Source: HK1 sp965202875 (GTDB lineage: Bacteria; Pseudomonadota; Gammaproteobacteria; HK1). Taken from it: DNA of 64,000 nucleotides. How positions within the stretch are numbered: position 1 is the stretch's first letter; every line of letters begins with the position of its first letter. The DNA lies in contig OZ241870.1 in NCBI GenBank assembly GCA_965202875.1, forward strand, positions 5,456,001-5,520,000, written 5' to 3'. Positions 49,557-58,561 of this stretch are shown piece by piece. The notes under the pieces are model-generated. The model made no database searches, had not been told where the DNA came from, and saw only the letters and a program-made list of their open reading frames with translations. Both the position numbers and the translations under genes were made by a program.

Positions 49557-49746
49557 CTCGGTCCTGCCCGGGGTCCGGGTCCTCCGTGAAGCGGGCCTGC
49601 CGGGCAAGCGTCCGGCGCACCCGGCGGAGCCGGAGGGAGGGAGCGACCAGGTTGAGCACGAGCACCACGAGCACCACGGCGTACGAGCACCAGACGTAGA
49701 AGGCGTAGCCGCCCATGCGGAAGTAGTCGAGGAGGGGTTCGGGCAT
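49546..49746 (-). CDS. ccmD: Haem exporter protein CcmD
   Basis: A 66-residue single-span protein that helps release holo-CcmE from CcmABC. The conserved FRMGGYAFYVWCSYAVVLVV helix and basic RRVRRTLARQAR follow the family. It begins 3 bases after the ccmC stop and overlaps ccmE. Confidence 0.92.
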   Translation of the reverse strand: MPEPLLDYFRMGGYAFYVWCSYAVVLVVLVLNLVAPSLRLRRVRRTLARQARFTEDPDPGQDRDDP

Positions 49747-49748
49747 GG

Positions 49749-50519
49749 TCAGTTGGACCCCTCTCCGGTGACGAGTTCCCGCACCCAGCCGGCGTTGCGC
49801 TCGCGCTCCAGCACCTCGCAGCGCGCGCGCATCAGCAGCACCGTCACGTAGAAGAGCGTGAACGCCAGCGCCATCAGCAGCAGCGGGACCAGCATCGAAA
49901 CGTGGATCGACGGGGCCGAGAGCTTGGTCACCGTCGGACCCTGGTGCAGGGTGTTCCACCACTCGACGGAGTAGTGGATGATGGGGACGTTCACCACCCC
50001 GACGATGGCGAAGAGCCCGGCCGCGCGGCTCGCGGTGCGCCGGTCCTCGATCGCCGCGTACAGCCCGATCACCCCGAAGTAGAGAAAGAGCAGGATGAGC
50101 TCGGAGGTGAGCCGTGCGTCCCATACCCAGTACGCGCCCCACATCGGCTTGCCCCAGAGCGAGCCCGTCACCAGGGCGAGGAAGGTGAACGAAGCGCCCA
50201 CCGGCGCACTCGCGATCGCCACCACCTCGGCCAGCTTGATCCGCCAGACCAGGGCCACGGCGCTCGCCCCGGCCATCGCCACGTAGATGAACAGCGACAT
50301 CCATGCGCTCGGCACGTGGACGAAGATGATCCGGTAGCTCTCGCCCTGCTGGTAGTCGGGCGGGGCGGCGACGAGCCCGCCGTAGAGCCCGCCGACCATT
50401 GTGCCCAGACATGTCCAGCCGACCCAAGGCGCCATGCGCCCGGAGAGCCGGTAGAAGTGCGGCGGGGACGCGAAGCGGTGGAGGAACGCCCACATGGCCT
50501 GCGTCTCCGTCATCCGCAC
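49749..50519 (-). CDS. ccmC: Haem exporter / haem-handling protein CcmC
   Basis: CcmC loads haem on CcmE. The 256-residue protein has six helices, the WWD motif GKPMWGAYWVWDARLTSELI near residues 124-143, and periplasmic haem-ligand His residues in IIFVHVPSAWMS and HYSVEWWNTLHQGP. It starts at 50519 (or Met two codons later). It is the first gene of the visible run; ccmA and ccmB, normally upstream, are not found in the 354 bases before mtnA. Confidence 0.95.
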   Translation of the reverse strand: MRMTETQAMWAFLHRFASPPHFYRLSGRMAPWVGWTCLGTMVGGLYGGLVAAPPDYQQGESYRIIFVHVPSAWMSLFIYVAMAGASAVALVWRIKLAEVVAIASAPVGASFTFLALVTGSLWGKPMWGAYWVWDARLTSELILLFLYFGVIGLYAAIEDRRTASRAAGLFAIVGVVNVPIIHYSVEWWNTLHQGPTVTKLSAPSIHVSMLVPLLLMALAFTLFYVTVLLMRARCEVLERERNAGWVRELVTGEGSN

Positions 50520-50873
50520 GCCGCGTGCCCGCGGCGCCGTCCGCGGCTGTTTTCGACGCCGGGACCGCGGGTGTCAGGGCCGGGGACGCCGGTGCGAAAT
50601 ACGCGCCCGTGACGACCGTTGTGGCTGCGGCCGGGCCGAAGGGCGGACCGGAGCTGCGTCCCGAACGGGCCCGGCCGGCATCGTCTACCGGATTGCATGG
50701 TCCGTCGCCGTCGCTGCAACGCCCCTCATTCCCTCAACGCTCCCGGAGCGCCCGTATGGTAGCGCATTCTGCATGGTCTTCGAGCGGAGCGGCGGTGGCT
50801 GCCGGGCCAGCGCGACGCTTCCGATTGGCCGCAGATCACGACGGCCCTCCCGCGCCACGGGCCCGCGCGGCGG
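50520..50873. other. Spacer upstream of ccmC, no gene seen
   Basis: This interval was read in all frames for CcmA (ABC ATPase) or CcmB (membrane) features and for other families; nothing was found. It presumably holds the ccmC promoter, but no clear hexamers stand out. Confidence 0.5.
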
Positions 50874-51944
50874 TCAATCCCCGGCGAGCAACGCCGCGAT
50901 TCGATCCCGGTCCGGCCCCTCCACGACGCCGCGTTCGGTCACCAGCGCATCGACCAGGTCGGCCGGGGTGACGTCGAACACCGGGTTCCAGGCTCCGGCC
51001 CCGGCCGGCGCGACGCGGGCGCCCGCGTGCGAGAGCAGTTCGTCTTCTCCGCGCGTCTCGATGGGAATGTCGTCGCCGTTCGCGCAGCCGGGATCGATCG
51101 TCGAGGTGGGGGCGACGACCATGAAGCGCACGCCGTGGTGGCGCGCGCTCACCGCGAGCGAACAGGTGCCGATCTTGTTCGCGACGTCCCCGTTGGCCGC
51201 GACCCGATCCGCCCCGACGATCACCCAGCGCACCCGCCTCCGGCGCATCGTCCAGGCCGCCGCCCCGTCGGCGATCAGGCTCACCGGGATGCCTTCCTCG
51301 ACCAGCTCCCAGGCGGTGAGCCGCGCCCCCTGGAGCCACGGCCGCGTCTCGCCCGCGAAGACGTGCGCGATGCGGCCTGCCGCGTGGGCGGTGCGGACGA
51401 CCCCGAGGGCGGTACCGTAGCCGGCGGTCGCAAGCGCGCCCGCGTTGCAGTGGGTGATGACCTCGCAACGCGACTCGATGAGGGCGGCGCCGAGCGCGCC
51501 CATGCGCCGGTTCGCGGCGACGTCCTCGGTGTGCATGGCGCGGGCAGCCTGGAGCAGCGGGGGTTCGGGATCGGCGCCGGCCGGGACGGTGCCGAGAACG
51601 CGCCGCATCCGATCGAGGGCCCACCCCAGATTGACCGCCGTCGGCCGCGACGCGGCAAGGCACTCGAGGTCGGCTTCGATCCGCTCGCGCCACGCGACGG
51701 GCGATTCCGCATAGCGTTGCCGCGCGGCGAGCACCGCCCCGTAGGCGGCGGCCACTCCGATCGCGGGGGCGCCGCGCACGACCATCTTCCGGATCGCGTC
51801 CGCCACGCTTGCGCATTCGGTACAGCGCAGCGTCACCGATTCACCCGGCAGGAGTCGCTGATCGAGGAGCTCCAGGGCGCCGTCGTGCCACCCGATCGCG
51901 TTCACGGGCAGTCGGCCGCCCTCCGACCGGCCGTCCCCGCTCAA
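50874..51944 (-). CDS. mtnA: S-methyl-5-thioribose-1-phosphate isomerase
   Basis: MtnA isomerises methylthioribose-1-phosphate in methionine salvage. The 356-residue protein has MVVRGAPAIGVAAAYG near residues 54-69, ITHCNAGALATAGYGTALGV with the active-site Cys near 163-182, ETRPWLQGARLTAWEL, and GADRVAANGDVANKIGT with the catalytic Asp. No other mtn gene is adjacent. Confidence 0.96.
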   Translation of the reverse strand: MSGDGRSEGGRLPVNAIGWHDGALELLDQRLLPGESVTLRCTECASVADAIRKMVVRGAPAIGVAAAYGAVLAARQRYAESPVAWRERIEADLECLAASRPTAVNLGWALDRMRRVLGTVPAGADPEPPLLQAARAMHTEDVAANRRMGALGAALIESRCEVITHCNAGALATAGYGTALGVVRTAHAAGRIAHVFAGETRPWLQGARLTAWELVEEGIPVSLIADGAAAWTMRRRRVRWVIVGADRVAANGDVANKIGTCSLAVSARHHGVRFMVVAPTSTIDPGCANGDDIPIETRGEDELLSHAGARVAPAGAGAWNPVFDVTPADLVDALVTERGVVEGPDRDRIAALLAGD

Positions 51945-52691
51945 TGCGCCGTCTCCGTCCGTCCGAGGCCGGAGCGGGCGTTCGATTCAGCACCGGGTTC
52001 CGGACGGTCGAGCACGGTCGAGAGGGGGGTCGGCACGGCAAAGAGGGAGCGGGCGTTCGATTCAACACCGGGATCCGGACGGACTTCCGGGCTGTTCCCG
52101 GCTGGAAGCGGAAGGATGTCCCCATCGATCGAAGGAACATCCCGATCTACCATCGCGAAACACCGAACGCGCGAGCGTGCCGGCATCCGCTCCCTCGACG
52201 TCGGCGCCACGGACATTGTCCCATGCAATCAGTCGAAGCCACGGTCGGAGCCCGCCGGGTGATTCCCGCCGAGCGGGAAGACATCGTGCCGGGGCATCAT
52301 ACCGTCGTCATCGCCGTCGGCCGCATCGGCGCCGTCCTGCTGCACGCGCGGGCGCGCTCGGCCTTCGGCGCCGCGGGCAACAACGATCCGGGCGTGATCC
52401 AGGAACGGCCTCTGGTGTCGCGCGGCCGCCGGCCGATGCTCGCGCGCGTAGTCGGCCACGAATCCAATCCAGCGCGGATCGACCTCGCGCGCCGCCGCTT
52501 CCTCGAACACCACCGCGCGGGCGAGCGGTCCGCACCCGGCTCTTCCCCGGGTGGAATCGGTCCTGGGGGTCCTCGGAAGGGCAGGGCGCACGCCGGACGT
52601 CGCCACCGACAAGCACGCATGGCTGACCGAGCCGCTGCTCGAGGCACTCGGCCCTCAACGGCGGGCGGCGGGCGTGCTGTACGGTGAGCGC
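51945..52691. other. Spacer with a 37-bp direct repeat; no supported gene
   Basis: A 37-base unit at 51971-52007 recurs at 52046-52082 with two mismatches (core GGAGCGGGCGTTCGATTCA). The rest has overlapping open frames on both strands (about 52223-52690 plus, 52229-52612 minus). None carries a recognised motif, and they overlap fully, so at most one could be real. Confidence 0.45.
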
Positions 52692-53699
52692 ATGGATCCC
52701 GATCGCTACTGTCTCGACGAAGCAGCGCCGCCCGGTTCGTCGCTCCACTACGCCACCCTCTTCACAAGCGCCCGCGAACGCGCCGCGCTCGTCGCCGTCC
52801 ACGCCTTGAGACGGACTCTCCTCGACATCATCGAGAACGTCGCCGACCCCCACGTGCGCGCCCACAAGCTGAATTGGTGGAGCAACGAGATCATGGAGGC
52901 ACGCGACGGGCGCGCTCGCCATCCCGTCGCGGTGGCGATCACCCGCCATGGTGAGGCGAAGTTCTGGCACCACCCGGAAGTGCTCGCGATGCTGTCGGCG
53001 ATTGGCCGCGCCTCGGCCGCGGGCGGATTCGAGTCCCGTGCGGCCAGGGACCGCTTCTGTGAAGACGTCGGGGGCGGAACGGCACGGCTTTGCGGCGCGG
53101 TGACCGCGGCCGGCGCCGGTCCCGCCGATGACGTCCGCGCTCTCGGAACCGCCCTGGAGGCCGCAATGCTGGCCGGCGCTCCGGGCGTACGATCCGGACT
53201 GAAGCGCATCCCGTGCGCCGTGCCGGGCTCGCCGGTGCGGATGAACCACGACGGTCCCGATACCGCGGAAGGACGACAAACCGGTGGCAGGCGCAGCATC
53301 GGCGACTTCGGCGGCGCGGCTCACGGGACCCGCGGTGGGCGCCTTGACGACATCCCCGCAGCCGTGGCACGGAGGCCCGAGGTGGAGCCGGCCGGGGACG
53401 ATCCCGGCCGCGCGGCGCGACGAGCGGACGAGAACCACGTCGGAGACGATTCCGGCGGCGCGGCGCGGCGGATCACCGAGGAGCGCGTCCGCGCCCACCG
53501 GGCGCTCACCGATGCGGTTCGCGACGTGCCGGAACCTGCCGGTCCGGCGGCACTCGTCTACGGGACCCTCGCACATATGCAGCTCGCAGCGTTGGAGGGC
53601 GCGCTTCGAACACCGATTCCGGCGGGCGCGCCTCCGGCGTCGATTACGCCGATCCGCAAACTGTGGATCGCGTGGCGAGCCGTGCGGCGCGCGGGATGA
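52692..53699 (+). CDS. Squalene/phytoene synthase family protein, degenerate first Asp motif
   Basis: The 335-residue protein follows the trans-isoprenyl diphosphate synthase pattern: MDPDRYCLDEAAPPGSSLHY, FTSARERAALVAVHALRRTL, then DPHVRAHKLNWWSNEIMEAR. The first Asp-rich motif, usually DxxxD, reads LLDIIEN, so the metal-binding residues are only partly kept. Such members occur in gammaproteobacteria and may not make squalene. A charged Gly/Asp/Arg-rich insert occupies about residues 180-265. The start could be further upstream at 52551. Confidence 0.7.
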   Translation: MDPDRYCLDEAAPPGSSLHYATLFTSARERAALVAVHALRRTLLDIIENVADPHVRAHKLNWWSNEIMEARDGRARHPVAVAITRHGEAKFWHHPEVLAMLSAIGRASAAGGFESRAARDRFCEDVGGGTARLCGAVTAAGAGPADDVRALGTALEAAMLAGAPGVRSGLKRIPCAVPGSPVRMNHDGPDTAEGRQTGGRRSIGDFGGAAHGTRGGRLDDIPAAVARRPEVEPAGDDPGRAARRADENHVGDDSGGAARRITEERVRAHRALTDAVRDVPEPAGPAALVYGTLAHMQLAALEGALRTPIPAGAPPASITPIRKLWIAWRAVRRAG

Positions 53700-53841
53700 A
53701 CGGCTTGCCGGGAAACACGTCGCGGGGAGCCTGGCGCAGAGCCTCGCGAGCCGGGACCCCGCGACCTGCCGGCACTTCCCCCGCTGTACGAAGCGCTTTG
53801 CGTAGCGCCTCGAAGCGTCCCGCGGACCGGCGGAGCCCGCG

Positions 53842-54603
53842 ATGACCACTTCGATCCCCGGCGACTACTCTCCCGCACCCGATGCCTTCGCGGGCCGCAC
53901 GGTGCTCGTCACCGGGGCCGGCGGAGGAGTCGGCCGCCACATCGCGGTCGGCGCCGCGCGATGCGGGGCCGAGGTCATCGTGCTCGGGCGCACGGTGCGC
54001 AAGCTGGAGGAAACCCACGACCGGATCATCGAAGCCGGAGGCCCGCCGCCCGCCATCTATCCGATGGACCTCTCTGGCGCGGGTCCCGAGGACTACGCGG
54101 AGTTGGCCGAGCGCATCGCTCAGGCATACGGGCGCCTCCACGGCATCGTGCACGCCGCCGCCGCCTTTTCCGGACTCGCGCCGCTCGCGCACCTGGAACC
54201 GGCGGACTGGTTGCGCACCGTCCACGTCAACCTGAACGCACCCTTCCTCGTCACGACCATCTGCCTCCCGTTGCTCCAGTCCGTGCCGGACGCGACGGTG
54301 GTCTTCGCCGGCGACGCCCTCGGCCGGCGCGCCCGCGCGTATTGGGGTGCCTACGCGGCGTCGAAGTTCGGGGTCGAGGGTCTTGTTCAAGTCCTTGCCG
54401 AGGAGGTCGAGGCCGCGGGCACGCCGCGGGTCGTGTGCGTCCACCCGGGGCCGATGCGGACCGCGCTGCGCCGGCGGGCCTTCCCCGTGGAGCCGCCGGA
54501 TGGCGTCTCAGATCCCGGCACGGTCGCCGGAGGGTTTCTCTACGCCCTCGACCCCGCCGCCCCGCTCCCCCACGGCGCGCGCGCCGACGTCTCGATACCG
54601 TGA
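53842..54603 (+). CDS. SDR family oxidoreductase, YciK-like
   Basis: A 253-residue Rossmann-fold NAD(P) oxidoreductase. TVLVTGAGGGVGRHIAVGAA is the cofactor motif (residues 20-39), HGIVHAAAAFSGLAPLAHLE replaces the NNAG block, and WGAYAASKFGVEGLVQVL holds the YxxxK pair. It fits YciK, whose gene is common near ubiquinone or membrane genes in gammaproteobacteria. The substrate is unknown. The stop overlaps the next start by GTGA. Confidence 0.9.
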   Translation: MTTSIPGDYSPAPDAFAGRTVLVTGAGGGVGRHIAVGAARCGAEVIVLGRTVRKLEETHDRIIEAGGPPPAIYPMDLSGAGPEDYAELAERIAQAYGRLHGIVHAAAAFSGLAPLAHLEPADWLRTVHVNLNAPFLVTTICLPLLQSVPDATVVFAGDALGRRARAYWGAYAASKFGVEGLVQVLAEEVEAAGTPRVVCVHPGPMRTALRRRAFPVEPPDGVSDPGTVAGGFLYALDPAAPLPHGARADVSIP

Positions 54604-55559
54604 CGACAAGCCACTCGGACGGACACCGCCATCGCCGTCGTCGGTACGCGCTGCCCACCCGCTCGACCACCGGCGCCCCCCCATGGCCGGAAGCCGCCGC
54701 CCTCGATTGCGGCTGGCGGCTCGCGCTCGTGGCATCGCTTCAGAAGACCCTCGATCCGGAATCCCTCATCGTCTTGTTCTCCGGGAAGGTGGCCGAACTG
54801 GTTCCCCACACCGGGCTGCGGTTCGTCCCGTCGCGCGGCGGCGGACCCGTTTTCGTGGCCGGTGCCGAGGGGAAAAACCGATGCGGTCTCTGCCTGGCGC
54901 CGGAGGGCGCCGGCCTCGGGGAGGTCACGTTCTCACGCGACGGGCTGTTCTCGGCCGGCGAAGCGGCGGTGCTCGAAAGCGTACTGGCGGATCTGGCGTA
55001 CCCCCTGCGCAACGCGCTCATGTACCGGGAAGCGCTCGTCGCGGCGGCGCGGGACCCGCTGACCGGAGCGGGCAACCGCGCCGGCCTCGAAGCGTCGTTG
55101 CGGCGCGAGGTCGAGCTGGCGCGGCGCCACGGTGCGCCGCTCTCCGTCGTCATGATCGACGTCGACCGCTTCAAGACCGTCAACGATCGCCGCGGGCATC
55201 TCGCCGGGGACGCGGCGCTCGAAGGCTTCGCCGCCCGGGTCCGCTCGTGCATCCGAAGCAGCGACGTGCTGTTCCGGTTCGCGGGGGACGAATTCGCGGT
55301 GCTGGCGAGCAACACCCCGCTCGACGGCGCGGCCCGACTCGCGGAGCGTATTCGTGCGGCGGTCGCCGGCCGCCCGCTCGACACCTTCGCCGGGCGGGTT
55401 GCAATCACCGCGAGCCTGGGCGTCGCCTGCCTCCGGCGGGATGAATCCATCACCGATCTTCTCGCCCGCGCCGACGGCGCCCTCTACACGGCGAAGGCAA
55501 ACGGGCGCGACCGCGTCGAAGTCGGGGACGGACGGCTTGACAAAGGCGCAACCGCTTGA
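54600..55559 (+). CDS. Diguanylate cyclase with N-terminal GAF-like region
   Basis: The 319-residue protein has a GAF-like sensory part (about residues 50-145: LALVASLQKTLDPESLIVLF to VLADLAYPLRNALMY) and a GGDEF domain from about 153 (RDPLTGAGNRAGLEASLRRE, SVVMIDVDRFKTVNDRRGHL). The signature is FAGDEF; the first Gly is Ala, as in some active AGDEF enzymes. It makes c-di-GMP from GTP. No RxxD inhibitory site is clear. The GTG start is chosen for its 4-base overlap with the SDR gene. Confidence 0.9.
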   Translation: MTTSHSDGHRHRRRRYALPTRSTTGAPPWPEAAALDCGWRLALVASLQKTLDPESLIVLFSGKVAELVPHTGLRFVPSRGGGPVFVAGAEGKNRCGLCLAPEGAGLGEVTFSRDGLFSAGEAAVLESVLADLAYPLRNALMYREALVAAARDPLTGAGNRAGLEASLRREVELARRHGAPLSVVMIDVDRFKTVNDRRGHLAGDAALEGFAARVRSCIRSSDVLFRFAGDEFAVLASNTPLDGAARLAERIRAAVAGRPLDTFAGRVAITASLGVACLRRDESITDLLARADGALYTAKANGRDRVEVGDGRLDKGATA

Positions 55560-55637
55560 ACAGCCGGCCTCGATGATGGGTTCGCCGTCCCTGCGGGCCT
55601 CGTCCGGATCCTTCCGGTCGCAGTCCATCGGCCCCGG

Positions 55638-56783
55638 TTACCGATAATCCAACACCCCTTGTCTCGATGAATACCCGGCCAGGCTGGCAGAAGCGTCGCA
55701 ATCGACGGAAACCGGCCTTGGGTGTTCCGATTCCCCGGTCCAGGTCTCTTTCCGCTTCAGGCGCCGATGCTTGCCGCCGTCCTCCGGCAGCCAATCGTCG
55801 TCCTCCCCGTTCCACAGGATGCCGGGACGGGGCAGTCGGTAATAGTTGGACGGATCCTCGGGATTGACGGCGGATTTGGCCGTCGTTCGAGGATCGCGGA
55901 CAAAGCGGCCAAGAGCGGCCTCGCAGTAGTCGTGAAGAAGTTCGACGCAGACCCAGCGGCGCATGGTGCGTTCACAGACCTCACCGGTGACGCAACTCCC
56001 CGCGAACGGATCGACCACGAGATCGCCGGAATTGGTCAGCATGCGGATAAAGTATTCGGGCAGTTCGGCCGGATAGCGGGCGGGATGCGGCTTGAAACCC
56101 TTTTCTTCGCAATAACGGAGATAGAAGCTGTTGCTCTCCGTATTGGGAATCGCAATCAGGTTGGGCGGAATCGCCGCGCCATTGTCGGTGTTGAACTTGT
56201 CACTGATGTCGTGGCCGGAGGGACGTCTCTTCGCCTTGTAGCCCCTGGCCAGCAATTCCTGCATGCTCGGGCTGTAGGGTTGGAGGACCCTGCGGTTGCT
56301 CGCCTTCGGCCAGGGTGTCTTCGACAGCCACCATACGGTGTTGATCGCGTCCTTGACACGGATGCGGCGTACCGTCACCCATTCGGCGGGTGTCGGAAGT
56401 TTGGAAGGATTCCACCAGTAGAAATCCTGCGCCAGATGGAATCCGATCTCCTCGCACAGCATGATCAGAAGCTTGAAGTGGTAGAGATTCCTGGTGGGAC
56501 GGCCCTTGTTCCATGCGCCTCCGATGTCGATGACCAGGCTGGCGTCGCTCTTCATGACGCGGTGGAATGCCGCGGCAAAGGGCTTGAACCAATCGACGTA
56601 CTCGTCCGCATCGACGTTGCCGTAATCCTTCTTGCGGACCAACCCGAAAGGCGGACTCGTCATGATCAAATCGACCGAATCGTCCGCGCAGGCAGCGAGC
56701 ACGTCCACGCTGTCACCGTGGACGATCCGTCCGAGGGACGTTTCGTGGAAGGTCCTGAAATCCGATCCGGTTCTTTCCAACAC
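55638..56783 (-). CDS. DNA methyltransferase of a type II-like R-M system (beta class)
   Basis: The 381-residue enzyme has motif IV TSPPFGLVRKKDYGN near residues 42-56 before motif I DPFAGSCVTGEVCERTMRRW near 260-279. This is the beta-class order of amino-methyltransferases. TSPP rather than DPPY favours N4-cytosine, though N6-adenine is possible. HARYPAELPEYF-like text (HPARYPAELPEYFIRMLTNS) is typical. It starts 10 bases after the endonuclease stop. Its G+C is visibly lower than that of pepN or the SDR gene. Confidence 0.92.
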   Translation of the reverse strand: MLERTGSDFRTFHETSLGRIVHGDSVDVLAACADDSVDLIMTSPPFGLVRKKDYGNVDADEYVDWFKPFAAAFHRVMKSDASLVIDIGGAWNKGRPTRNLYHFKLLIMLCEEIGFHLAQDFYWWNPSKLPTPAEWVTVRRIRVKDAINTVWWLSKTPWPKASNRRVLQPYSPSMQELLARGYKAKRRPSGHDISDKFNTDNGAAIPPNLIAIPNTESNSFYLRYCEEKGFKPHPARYPAELPEYFIRMLTNSGDLVVDPFAGSCVTGEVCERTMRRWVCVELLHDYCEAALGRFVRDPRTTAKSAVNPEDPSNYYRLPRPGILWNGEDDDWLPEDGGKHRRLKRKETWTGESEHPRPVSVDCDASASLAGYSSRQGVLDYR

Positions 56784-56793
56784 CGTATTTTCC

Positions 56794-58164
56794 TTATAGA
56801 GGGAGCTCTTTCAGATCCATGGCGTGACGGGCCTCTCGGGCGAATACATCGACGATCGCGGCCGGCCTGCTCTCGACAAGAGCAAGGTCGTCGCCGTCCA
56901 CCATGATGATGCAAAGGTTGGAATCGGCCATGATCCTGTTGGCGTAGCGGCGGGCCTCGTTGCCGATCCTGCCGGTCGAGATCATGACGATGGCGTTGCT
57001 TTTGAGGAAATGCGTGAGTCCGACCTCCTTGGCCACGTCGTCGAGAGACACATGGGCGGTGTTCTTGCACTGGACCTGCCAGCGGGAAAATACGAGCCGC
57101 GCACTCTCGAACACCAGATCGACCTCTGCTCCTCCGGTCACGTCACCGCGCAGGCGGGTAGCCACGTAGGTCAAATCGACAAGGCGCATGATCTTGAAGG
57201 CAAGCGCTTCGAGAGCAAGGCCCCGGATATGGCGATTCCTCGAGTCGATCTCCTTGCAGATCGCCTTGAGGGACTTGCGCAGCATGGGTCGCAGATCGGT
57301 CCGGGTCTGTTTCTCGATCTGCTCGATCAACGGCGTGACGACTTCGCTCGCCAGCTTGTCGGTGGCGGTCACCAGAAACGGTTTCGCCCCACGACCGGCT
57401 TCTCTGGTGCCGCGTTCGAGGTGGACGTATCCGGCGTCCCGAAGTGGATACAGAACCTGCTTGGGCAGGTTCTTTTCGTTGAAGGTGGCGCCGTAGGTGG
57501 CGACGGCGAGTTTCTCGACGTCGTTGGAGAAATGCGGGCCGGCACCATCCAGATTGACGATGACCTTGAGGTAGGCTCGTTGCTCGGGTGTGAAGGTGGC
57601 AAGTGCCTCGAATTCCTCCACGTCGAGACCGAGAATCTGGTTGAGGCGCGTCTGATCCACGCGGTAACGGGAGATGAAGACACCGGACTTTTCGAGCCAC
57701 AAGCGCAACGTACTCATGTGTTTCCCGCCGCGCGGGACGACGATGCCGCGTTCCTGAAGCCAGTGGCGCAGCTTGTTGAGGTCGATCTCCTCACCGGATG
57801 CCTGCATGTCGAGGATGCATTGGACGAAGTTCATTCCCTGGCAGTTCGTCAGAATGTGCCGGGCGAAGGCTTCATACAGCACGGAAGCATCGTCTCGAAG
57901 ATCGTAGAGCATCCTGCCGATCTCGCTGAGGGTGGTGTCCTTCTCGCCGATCAGGCCATAGGAGCGCAAGGAAAGTTTGGTGTTGTTGGCGAGCTTGCCC
58001 TTGTTGTAGTCGGAAGTCTTGTGCATAGAGAAATACCGATCACGAACGGCATCCTCGAAAGCCTTCCAGTCGGCTCCATGTTCATGCGCCAACTCCAGAA
58101 GGACCGGGAGGTCGATCCGGGCAGGAGAAAATTCGCTGCCGAAAGGAAGATCGCTACGCCGCAT
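56794..58164 (-). CDS. Restriction endonuclease, Mrr-like catalytic domain
   Basis: The 456-residue protein has an N-terminal helical part (VRDRYFSMHKTSDYNKGKLA, SLRSYGLIGEKDTTLSEIGR) with winged-helix-like segments to about residue 310. The C-terminal PD-(D/E)XK Mrr-type domain reads GGAEVDLVFESARLVFSRWQ then VQCKNTAHVS (Asp...QxK), VGLTHFLKSNAIVMISTGRI and IIMVDGDDL. The cognate methyltransferase follows. It would cut unmethylated target DNA; the recognition site is unknown. Gene order is ribbon-helix-helix, R, M. Confidence 0.85.
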   Translation of the reverse strand: MRRSDLPFGSEFSPARIDLPVLLELAHEHGADWKAFEDAVRDRYFSMHKTSDYNKGKLANNTKLSLRSYGLIGEKDTTLSEIGRMLYDLRDDASVLYEAFARHILTNCQGMNFVQCILDMQASGEEIDLNKLRHWLQERGIVVPRGGKHMSTLRLWLEKSGVFISRYRVDQTRLNQILGLDVEEFEALATFTPEQRAYLKVIVNLDGAGPHFSNDVEKLAVATYGATFNEKNLPKQVLYPLRDAGYVHLERGTREAGRGAKPFLVTATDKLASEVVTPLIEQIEKQTRTDLRPMLRKSLKAICKEIDSRNRHIRGLALEALAFKIMRLVDLTYVATRLRGDVTGGAEVDLVFESARLVFSRWQVQCKNTAHVSLDDVAKEVGLTHFLKSNAIVMISTGRIGNEARRYANRIMADSNLCIIMVDGDDLALVESRPAAIVDVFAREARHAMDLKELPL

Positions 58165-58177
58165 CGGAGACCTTCAT

Positions 58178-58378
58178 TCACGCGCTACGGTATTCGGGAG
58201 GTGTCCCGGCCAAGTGCAGTGGAAGCTGAAGATCTTCACTGCGGTAGCGCCCACAGAACTCGTTGACGGCGTGACGGACGAGCCAAGCCATGGAGACCCG
58301 GTGTTTCCGGGCCATGACGGCGAGCTCGTCATACTCCTGTTCGTCCAGGGTAACGGAAAAGCGGACTTTGGCGGTCAT
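58178..58378 (-). CDS. Ribbon-helix-helix (CopG/Arc-type) protein at the head of the R-M operon
   Basis: A 66-residue protein. VRFSVTLDEQEYDELAVMAR then HRVSMAWLVRHAVNEF is the beta-strand, helix, helix layout of ribbon-helix-helix DNA-binding proteins. It ends 13 bases before the endonuclease start, so it is likely the first gene of the operon and its regulator. The ATG at 58378 is used; an upstream Met would add 10 residues. No toxin gene other than the endonuclease is next to it. Confidence 0.88.
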   Translation of the reverse strand: MTAKVRFSVTLDEQEYDELAVMARKHRVSMAWLVRHAVNEFCGRYRSEDLQLPLHLAGTPPEYRSA

Positions 58379-58413
58379 GGCATCCTCATTCGAGCAGGAT
58401 CGATGCACCAGAA

Positions 58414-58430
58414 CGGTTCAATCCGGTTCA
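58414..58430. promoter_or_regulatory. Direct heptamer pair, possible operator of the RHH-R-M operon
   Basis: CGGTTCA occurs at 58414-58420 and 58424-58430, 10 bases apart (one helix turn), 36 bases upstream of the ribbon-helix-helix start and within the region divergent from pepN. Tandem short sites at helical spacing are usual for CopG/Arc operators. Confidence 0.4.
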
Positions 58431-58561
58431 GAGTGATGCCGACGGATCAAGATGTCAACCTCCCCTCGCCAACACCGCTCCTCGCCGCCCCACCGCCGGG
58501 CCGCGGCCCCGCCCGTCCGAATATAATCGTGGCCTGCCACGTCCCCGCCAAGGACCCTCCC

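Noticed and set aside
52229..52612. Minus-strand frame upstream of the squalene synthase homologue
   Set aside because: It fully overlaps a plus-strand frame of equal quality, and neither has a recognisable motif or ribosome site.
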